7,085 bases of DNA, taken from the NCBI GenBank assembly GCA_900766125.1, contig CAAFUD010000183.1:1-7085 (forward strand), written 5' to 3'. Each line of letters starts with the position of its first letter. The first letter of the stretch is position 1. The DNA comes from an uncultured Veillonella sp. Lineage in GTDB: Bacteria; Bacillota; Negativicutes; Veillonellales; Veillonellaceae. A model generated the notes under the pieces. It ran no database searches and was not told where the DNA came from. It worked only from the letters and a program-made list of their open reading frames with translations. The position numbers and the translations under genes are program-made. Positions 1 through 5,600 of this stretch are shown in pieces.

Positions 1-601
1 CAGCTTTGTTGATTACAATTGTATTAGGGTCACTAACGGACCCATGAATTTTATAAATTTCCCCTAATTGTTGCAATGATGAGAATAACAAATCTTTTTG
101 ACTCACATAGGTTTTAAAATCAGGCATCATATCTTCTATATAGGTATCATAATTCGTAGTGATAATACCGGATATATTATTAGTTAATACTTCCTTTAAT
201 AGGTGTTCCTCATTTTCATATTTTGAATTATGAAGCATGATGCTTTGCAGATATTCGGCAATGGCGCACTTGAAAGGAGAGGTTCCTTGTTTGATAAAGT
301 CTTTAGACGTTGTGGACATTTCGAATAAGTCTTGATTAGAAAACCATTGATTATCAAATTCTTCTCCAATAATACTTCCTAATAGTGAGTAGTCATTATT
401 GGCTTGCCGTTTATAATTAGGATAGGCAAATTCGTTATTTGGATTTAATAGATTAGAAAAATATTCTAATAATAAATCCCAACTAGGCAGGTTACAATAA
501 CGACGTGTTAGACCTGAGCCAATAAATAAAAATGGTGTAGTATTAAATGAACTGACAATATTGAGTAATTTTTCTTTGGTTGATTCTGTTTGCAGATTCA
601 T
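1..601 (-). CDS. SIR2-domain protein, N-terminal part (candidate phage-defence NADase), truncated by window edge
   Basis: The first 200 codons read on the minus strand from an ATG at 601-599; the frame is still open at position 1, so the C-terminus is missing. The start is set by AAGGAGGA at 607-614, 5 bases before the ATG. The protein begins MNLQTESTKEKLLNIVSSF. It shows the SIR2-like NAD-binding landmarks in order: a hydrophobic strand followed by GSGLT (residues 28-32), an LPSW..LL segment (38-44), TTNYD (148-152), and KIHGS with the presumed catalytic His at 186. These match bacterial SIR2_2-type proteins rather than protein deacetylases, whose Cys4 zinc module is not visible here. Family knowledge: such domains in ThsA, DSR1/2 and SIR2-HerA degrade NAD+ to abort phage infection. 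That role is inferred here. The missing C-terminus (sensor domain or stand-alone) and the genes beyond position 1 would decide the subtype. Confidence 0.85.
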   Translation of the reverse strand, partial: MNLQTESTKEKLLNIVSSFNTTPFLFIGSGLTRRYCNLPSWDLLLEYFSNLLNPNNEFAYPNYKRQANNDYSLLGSIIGEEFDNQWFSNQDLFEMSTTSKDFIKQGTSPFKCAIAEYLQSIMLHNSKYENEEHLLKEVLTNNISGIITTNYDTYIEDMMPDFKTYVSQKDLLFSSLQQLGEIYKIHGSVSDPNTIVINKA

Positions 602-629
602 AAAAATCCTCCTTCATAGCCCATATATT

Positions 630-644
630 TATACTGTTAGTATA
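630..644. promoter_or_regulatory. Perfect inverted repeat overlapping the SIR2-gene -10 (possible operator)
   Basis: TATACTgttAGTATA is a perfect 6-bp inverted repeat with a 3-base centre. One arm is itself the proposed -10 hexamer of the minus-strand gene, so a protein bound here would block initiation. In AT-rich DNA a 6-bp repeat can occur by chance, so an operator role is only suggested by its position. Confidence 0.3.
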
Positions 645-668
645 GCAGAAAATGATAAACATAAATAG
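639..668 (-). promoter_or_regulatory. Candidate extended -10 promoter of the SIR2 gene
   Basis: Read on the minus strand, 647-639 gives TGCTATACT: a 5/6 match to TATAAT with the TGn extension. The position expected for a -35 (about 662-667, TATTTA) is poor, which is usual for extended -10 promoters. The predicted transcript would start about 30 bases before the ATG, just ahead of the ribosome binding site at 607-614. Confidence 0.5.
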
Positions 669-675
669 GGATTAA

Positions 676-689
676 CAAACAAATGTTTG
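676..689. repeat. Inverted repeat CAAACA-aa-TGTTTG in the divergent intergenic region
   Basis: Perfect 6-bp arms are separated by 2 bases. The site lies upstream of the proposed SIR2-gene promoter. A second copy of ATGTTTG (683-689) appears at 730-736. It could be a regulator site between the divergent genes; no known consensus is recognised. Confidence 0.3.
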
Positions 690-715
690 CGTAATTTAAT
701 ATAGTGAAAGTCGTT

Positions 716-734
716 AACATAGTAAATCTATGTT
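716..734. repeat. Inverted repeat AACATAG-taaat-CTATGTT in the divergent intergenic region
   Basis: Perfect 7-bp arms surround a 5-base centre, about 25 bases upstream of the proposed -35 of the sigma-factor gene. It is not a convincing terminator: no gene reads into it from the left on the plus strand, and no U-run follows on either strand. An activator or repressor site for the sigma gene is the more natural reading. Confidence 0.3.
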
Positions 735-759
735 TGTATTTTCTAGCCTATTCCTGTTT

Positions 760-787
760 TTGCAATTCTTTCCTCTTGCGGTATAGT
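760..787 (+). promoter_or_regulatory. Candidate promoter of the sigma-factor gene
   Basis: TTGCAA at 760-765 (4/6 match to TTGACA) and TATAGT at 782-787 (5/6 match to TATAAT) are separated by 16 bases. Predicted initiation near 794 leaves a leader of about 25 bases containing AAAGGA (807-812), 6 bases before the ATG at 819. The arrangement is of the housekeeping sigma type. Confidence 0.5.
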
Positions 788-818
788 ACAACTGTGCCCG
801 GGCAGGAAAGGATTTACA

Positions 819-1505
819 ATGACATTCTATTCTGCACAAGATTTTGAACAATACTACGTAACAAATGTAACGCGATTTGAACAGATTCGCGATGAAGCAC
901 TGGTAGAGGTATGCCAAACGAGAGTACCTATCTGTGACGTGCCTAGTGAACCTATCGATAGCACGGCGGCTAAGATGGAATTGTGTCGGCGCTATCGTCC
1001 ACTAATCGTAAAATACGAGCGGTTATTAGTGAATCGCACCGTTGAGGATGATGTAGAGGCTATGCTGTGGCTCACCTTTATTGAATCGATTTACACCTAC
1101 AATCTAGCTGGTACAGTGCCCTTTGCGGGATATGTGAAATCGGCCATTCATTTTAAACATCTCAATCACTATAAACGGATTAAACAACAGTGGAATCATG
1201 AATTCCATATTCCAGATACAGCGGATGGGGATGAGCAATTGGCGATGGATCAAATACCAGATACCATAGATGTAGCTAGCCAGACCGTATATCGTGAGGA
1301 ACGAGTACAACAACATCATTTATTGCGAAGGGCTTTGCGTTTATTAAAGGTAGATCAACAACAGTTAATTACCGATATTTATGGACGTGGTTGTAATTTG
1401 TCGGACATTGCAAGACAGGAAAATTGTTCGCGTCAATCGGTGCAACAACGACATAAACGCATCATAGATATATTACGGGAATATATGTATAGATATGTAA
1501 TGTAA
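819..1505 (+). CDS. Small sigma-70-family RNA polymerase sigma factor-like protein, 228 aa
   Basis: The protein has two recognisable blocks. Residues about 51-122 resemble sigma region 2: a charged helix with LCRRYRPLIVKYERLL, an acidic patch EDDVEAMLWLTFIES, then VPFAGYVKSAIHFKHLNHYKR, like the -10-binding helix. Residues about 164-220 resemble region 4, with a helix-turn-helix at 193-214 (LSDIARQENCSRQSVQQRHKR). Region 3 is absent; the linker (about 123-163) is polar and acidic. The size and layout fit ECF-like or ComX/SigH-like alternative sigma factors of Firmicutes. It would direct RNA polymerase to a specific promoter set. No anti-sigma factor gene adjoins it. The ATG at 819 has AAAGGA 6 bases upstream. 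The next gene, 254 bases downstream, is in the same direction and may be a target or partner. The sigma-like class is fairly sure; the regulon is unknown, and a phage-type or competence regulator is possible. Confidence 0.75.
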   Translation: MTFYSAQDFEQYYVTNVTRFEQIRDEALVEVCQTRVPICDVPSEPIDSTAAKMELCRRYRPLIVKYERLLVNRTVEDDVEAMLWLTFIESIYTYNLAGTVPFAGYVKSAIHFKHLNHYKRIKQQWNHEFHIPDTADGDEQLAMDQIPDTIDVASQTVYREERVQQHHLLRRALRLLKVDQQQLITDIYGRGCNLSDIARQENCSRQSVQQRHKRIIDILREYMYRYVM

Positions 1506-1671
1506 TATTCAAATTAGAGATAGAGTTAGGAGATGATAATACATAATCAAATGATATAGATAGTATACGTGGCTGCATATACTTGCATTCTTCATATATT
1601 AAAAAATATGATAAATCTATAGGTATATATTTTAAAATTACATATTTACAGGTAAAAGCACATAGGTATAC

Positions 1672-1699
1672 AATGAATGCGAAATGAATGCGCGTTCAT
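1672..1699 (+). repeat. Tandem 10-bp direct repeats with inverted third copy (candidate activator site)
   Basis: AATGAATGCG occurs at 1672-1681 and again at 1683-1692, an 11-base period close to one helical turn. The second copy continues into CGCGTTCAT, an inverted partner with one T/G mismatch, so 1684-1699 is also a near-perfect 16-bp palindrome. The block ends where the -35 of the downstream TATAGT promoter should lie, and no good -35 is present there. This geometry is typical of an activator-dependent promoter. Confidence 0.45.
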
Positions 1700-1728
1700 G
1701 TATAGAGTGGGAATATTCCTTATATAGT
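1700..1728 (+). promoter_or_regulatory. Candidate promoter of the 201-aa gene with weak -35
   Basis: TATAGT at 1723-1728 is the same -10 hexamer proposed for the upstream sigma-like gene. The expected -35 position (1700-1705, GTATAG) is a poor match to TTGACA. The palindrome GGAATATTCC lies in the spacer. Initiation near 1735 would leave a leader of about 25 bases containing the ribosome binding site. Confidence 0.35.
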
Positions 1729-1759
1729 TTGTTCGTATTATTTAAGAGGAGACTATTGT

Positions 1760-2365
1760 ATGGAAACAGTGTATGATGAGCATACTAATGTGTCACCCTA
1801 TGTAGTAGACGACGAGAGAGAATATGTACTACAAGATTGTATGGTCCGCCATCTATGGTGTATGATTCCAGACTATAAATCTGGTGGTAATGTAACCAAG
1901 TGTTACTACGCGGATGGCACAGATGAATTAGTACATCGTCCGATGTTACGCTTGTTTTATGATCTAGCAAAATATTTAGCCGTCGATTTACGTGCTTTGC
2001 ATAATACGATGGGGCAACGAGCATCGTATAATCAGCCTCGTACCTTGGCTGTGAATATGACCTGGATACCCTTTAAAACGAGGAAACCTGTAGGCAAGGA
2101 TGGCGCTTATGGATACTTTAATATTGTGGTACCCTTTACCTATATGGTGTCCAATGGTCCTACAGAGCAGCAATGCTATATTCATGGTGGTCACACGGAA
2201 CCTATTTTGTTACTACATCCACCGACCTATGTACGGAGAAAATTAGATGCAGCCATGATGGAACACCGGCGATACGTGAGGCGTATACTAGAGTATATGC
2301 GTATGTGTGGCAATCCAGATGTACTAGCAGAACTTTATATTGCTTGTCATTTTCATGATAACTAA
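1760..2365 (+). CDS. Uncharacterised 201-aa protein; possible ComK-like regulator
   Basis: I do not firmly recognise this protein. The ATG at 1760 follows AAGAGGAG by 8 bases. There is no signal peptide or membrane segment, so it should be cytosolic. The N-terminal 60 residues are acidic with several Cys. A central block has WIPFKTRKPVGKDGAYGYF (102-120). The C-terminal half has C.I.GG (139-144), a PP.YVRRKLDAA segment (154-165) and a basic helix HRRYVRRILEYM (169-180). The order (strand, P-rich motif, aromatic-rich turn, G-containing strand, then a polar segment leading to an R/K-rich helix) loosely recalls the C-terminal two-thirds of the competence regulator ComK. Location after a sigma-like gene and behind a repeat-bearing promoter suits a regulator. 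This is a weak similarity judged by eye. The gene ends at a strong terminator, so it is monocistronic or the last gene of a unit with the sigma-like gene. Confidence 0.7.
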   Translation: METVYDEHTNVSPYVVDDEREYVLQDCMVRHLWCMIPDYKSGGNVTKCYYADGTDELVHRPMLRLFYDLAKYLAVDLRALHNTMGQRASYNQPRTLAVNMTWIPFKTRKPVGKDGAYGYFNIVVPFTYMVSNGPTEQQCYIHGGHTEPILLLHPPTYVRRKLDAAMMEHRRYVRRILEYMRMCGNPDVLAELYIACHFHDN

Positions 2366-2380
2366 ATAATGGTATGACCT

Positions 2381-2430
2381 ATATCGTCATAGATGATAGA
2401 CATGTTCTATCTCTATGGCGATATTTTTTT
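2381..2430 (+). terminator. Strong intrinsic terminator after the 201-aa gene
   Basis: A long hairpin has its left arm at 2381-2400 and right arm at 2406-2424. ATATCG pairs with CGATAT, then a T-G wobble, then CATAGA with TCTATG, a bulged T at 2394, and GATAGA with TCTATC. The loop is 5 bases (CATGT), and a T-run follows to 2430. It begins 15 bases after the stop codon. It separates the regulator transcription unit from the adhesin. Confidence 0.88.
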
Positions 2431-2600
2431 GTGAAAGTGTGAATTGTAGATTGAGAATACTTATAACTAACCGATAAATTCCTGCAGAATATAGAAATTA
2501 ATGAAATATTAAAATATAAGATAAACTTATCATATGTTATCTAAATATTAAACCAATCTGCAAACTTATGTAAATAATGAAGAAAAGATGAATAAAAATG

Positions 2601-2628
2601 TTGACGGGGGGGGGGGATTTGGTAACAT
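2601..2628 (+). promoter_or_regulatory. Candidate phase-variable promoter of the adhesin gene
   Basis: TTGACG at 2601-2606 is a 5/6 match to the -35 consensus. TAACAT at 2623-2628 is a 4/6 match to -10, 16 bases downstream. CATTAT at 2626-2631 is an alternative -10 with a 19-base spacer. The spacer is mostly a run of G (2606-2616), so any change in run length changes the -35/-10 distance directly. Predicted initiation near 2636 gives a leader of about 45 bases. The -35 is clear; the choice of -10 is less certain. Confidence 0.6.
2606..2616 (+). repeat. Homopolymeric tract of 11 G (slippage-prone repeat)
   Basis: Eleven consecutive G follow TTGAC in an otherwise AT-rich region. Runs of this length are unstable during replication by slipped-strand mispairing. 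Its length in this assembly may also be a consensus of mixed lengths or a sequencing artefact by plus or minus one base. Confidence 0.95.
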
Positions 2629-2664
2629 TATGTCTATAGAGTGTGTACATCCAATATAGGGACA

Positions 2665-2671
2665 AAAGGAG
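2665..2671 (+). promoter_or_regulatory. Ribosome binding site of the adhesin gene
   Basis: AAAGGAG lies 9 bases before the ATG at 2681. It fixes the start so that the protein opens with MGLNHIYKVIW, as expected for an ESPR leader. Confidence 0.8.
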
Positions 2672-2680
2672 TGTATAGAT

Positions 2681-5600
2681 ATGGGTCTGAATCATATATA
2701 CAAAGTTATATGGTCAAAAACCAAAAATGCTTGGGTTGTCGTGTCGGAGATTGCAAAACGAGACGGCAAATCTAGCGTTAAATCTGTAGTTACTTCACTG
2801 GCTGGTAAAAGTGTGGCAGCTGTGATGGTAGCTATGGTGATGTGCGGAGGAGTGGCATCAGCCGCTACTGGCACTCAATATGGTACTGGAGCTACAGCCA
2901 CTTATAATGACTCAGTTGCAGTAGGTGAAAATGCACAAGCAACAAATTCTGGAACTACCCTAGTCGGTGCTAACTCACAAATACAAGGCCAACAATCATC
3001 TGTTGTAGGTATTAATAATAAAGATTATGGTGATTATGGTATATCACCTTATGGTAACAACATTCTTGGCTCAACAAATAATGTAAAAGGTCAAAATAAC
3101 ATCATTGTTGGTAATGGAAGTACCATTTCTTCAGGAGGTAATGCATCATCAATTAGTAGTGATGCGACGGGAAATTATAATGTTGCGATAGGTAATAATC
3201 AAAGTATTGGTGGAGATAAAAATATTTCCATACTTTCCGATGGCTATAGACTGAGAGGTAAACAAAATATTTCAATTGGGTATGGTAGTCATGTGGGTGA
3301 TAGTAGAAATGCTGAATTCGCTTTAGCGATTGGAGCTGCTAGTGCTCAAGGTAATAATACCGTTGCAATTGGTCGTGCTGCACTTGCTGAAAATGTACAT
3401 AATAGTGATACATCTATTGCGATTGGCACATTATCTCAAGCTACTGATTCGATTGCTATTGGTTCTAATGGAACAGTTGGCGGTATCCGTGCTTATTTAT
3501 CTGCTCGAGATAGCTCTGTAAATATAGTGTATCGTAATGCAATAGCAAATAATAAATCTGTTATTTTAGGTACTAATAATAATTATGGTTTCGGTGGGAG
3601 CACACCTGTAAGTACTGATGGAGGCGTGGCTATTGGTCATGATAATAATATCTCAGGTGCTAAAAATGAGGTGATTATTGGTAGTGGAAATAATACTAAT
3701 GGTGAATCACAAATAGCGATTGGTACTAATATTCAGTCAAATACCCATTTAGGGGGCGTAAAAGGTGCGGTAGCCATTGGTTATAATTCGGAATTTGCAA
3801 CCCTTAATAAACCAAGTGGTACTTTAAATATTAATGGGGTAAATTTAGATGCTTCCAATTATGCTGGCAACTCTTCATCCCTAACCTATGGGAATACATT
3901 TTCTATTGGTAAACTTAATAATGAACGCCAACTTAAAAATGTAGCCGCTGGTGAGATTTCTTCAACTTCCACAGATGCTATCAACGGTAGCCAATTATAC
4001 GAAGCTGTTAGAGCCGTAACCGCTGGTGCTAGCCCTGATGTGTATATGCATGTTAATGATGGTTCATCAACTCAAGGTGCGGGTAATGCTACAACAAACC
4101 TTGGTAAAGCCAATGAAAAAGGCGGGGCTACGGGTAACGTAGCTGTTGCTATAGGTAAAGGCGCTACAGCACAAGGTAATATGGCTATTGCTATTGGTGG
4201 ATATTCCTCTAATGCTAATGCTGGAGAGAGTATTGCTATGCTCGGTTCCGTAGACGCAAGTGCTGAGTATGGTATAGCAATAGGTTATGGTACTCGCGTT
4301 CAAGGTTCACGTGGTACTGTTCTCGGTATGGGAGCAAGCAGTATTGGTTCAGGTGCTACAGCATTAGGCTCTTCTAGTTATGCCGTTGGTGATGGTTCGG
4401 TATCACTAGGGTATTATAATTCTGCATATGCTAAGAACTCAGTGGCTATAGGCCCTAATACCGGTACAGAAAATGGTGCTGATAACTCGGTAGCTATTGG
4501 GTATGGTGCTAGTGCGGATTATAATGCAACAAATGCTGTGGCAATTGGTGGCGCTCGAGTTGGTTATTCTGCGATGACTGGTGTCGGACATATTAGTACT
4601 ACCATTGATAATAGTAATTCTATCGCTATTGGTAATGGGGTACAAGTATTTCATAAGAATACAGTAGCTATAGGTTCCTATGATAATCGGACTCGTACTA
4701 GCTTTCATACTGCGGGCTCTACTATTCCTTGGCAAACAGATCACAATAAACTTATCACACCTATAACTGCTACAGACATGGGTATGTATGGTAGTGTCAG
4801 TACTGGATTTATAGAAGGTACATTAGGAAACTCTGTTTACCTCGGTCATGAATCCTATGCTTTCACCCCAAATCCATTAGTAGATGATGAAAGTAATTTG
4901 ACAGGTGAACAAAGTATCCACACTAAAAAATACGATGCTGCTGGCAACATTGTTGTGAGCAACAACACAACAGGTGGTGCATTCGGTAAGGTAAGCAAAG
5001 CCACTATCAATGGTGATGAAATCACTGGCTTTGCTGGTGCTCAATCTGTTGGTGCCGTAACAATCGGTGCTGGCGATTATGAACGTCGTATCCAAAACGT
5101 CGCTGCTGGTGAAGTATCTGCTACATCCACAGATGCTATCAATGGTTCTCAATTATACGCTGTAGCTAATACATTCTCCAAAAATATGTCTAGTTATATG
5201 CATGTCAATGATGGTACAAGCACACAAACGGTAGGTAATGCGATTACAAACTATGGGTACTCTGGTTCTAAGGCAGGTGCTACAGGTACAAAAGCCATTG
5301 CAGGTGGTATGAATGCACAAGCAAGTGGGGACGATGCAATCGCTATGGGGACATGGTCCAGTGCAGCTGGTGAAAAGGCTGTTGCTCAAGGAGCTCATTC
5401 CAATGCTACAGATAAGGGTGCCGTTGCTATTGGTGGTAGCTATGAATTATCTTATGCAGTAAAAGCTGAGAATAAAGGTGCTGTTGCTATTGGTAGCATT
5501 AGCACAAATATTGCTGGTAATGATAGCTTAAGGGGTTCTGTTGCTAGTGGAAAAAATTCTATTGCTATTTTAGGTAGTACAGGTGGTGAAAATGCAGTAG

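Larger units (their letters stand above)
1506..1759 (+). other. Non-coding leader between sigma-like gene and 201-aa gene
   Basis: This AT-rich stretch has no credible gene and no strong intrinsic terminator after the sigma-like gene, so read-through into the next gene is possible. A weak promoter-like pair is TTGCAT (1583-1588) with TATGAT (1607-1612) at 18 bases. The distal third holds the repeat block at 1672-1699, a 10-bp palindrome GGAATATTCC (1710-1719) and a TATAGT -10 (1723-1728). An AAGAGGAG ribosome binding site (1744-1751) precedes the ATG at 1760. Confidence 0.5.
2431..2680 (+). other. AT-rich upstream region of the adhesin gene
   Basis: There is no gene in this 250-base stretch. 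Positions 2440-2600 are very AT-rich, with a small inverted repeat GATAA-ac-TTATC (2520-2531) and another TTATC nearby; this could act as a curved or UP-like element. The last 80 bases carry the G-tract promoter and the ribosome binding site. Confidence 0.5.

Noticed and set aside
714..917. Minus-strand open frame across the sigma-gene promoter and start
   Set aside because: It overlaps the well-supported plus-strand sigma-like gene start and its promoter, has no ribosome binding site that stands out, and its product is not protein-like in composition.
1533..1559. Tiny open frame ATG ATA ATA CAT AAT CAA ATG ATA TAG after a TTAGGAG
   Set aside because: Only 8 codons, and the SD-like sequence directly abuts the ATG, too close to work; no conserved leader-peptide logic is visible.
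2173..2358. Plus-strand open frame inside the 201-aa gene
   Set aside because: It lies in a different frame wholly within the larger gene, which has its own good ribosome binding site and terminator.
2606..2616. G-run as a translational on/off switch
   Set aside because: The run lies outside the reading frame, 64 bases before the ATG, and upstream of the ribosome binding site, so length changes cannot shift the coding frame.
2606..2616. G-run as a G-quadruplex regulator
   Set aside because: Eleven consecutive G have no separate tracts for a stable three-tetrad intramolecular fold; spacer slippage explains its position better.
2843..2851. Cys at residue 55 of the adhesin signal peptide as a lipoprotein site
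   Set aside because: The preceding residues are MVM, and the -1 position is Met instead of Gly, Ala or Ser. The ASA signal-peptidase I site six residues later and the ESPR fit an autotransporter.
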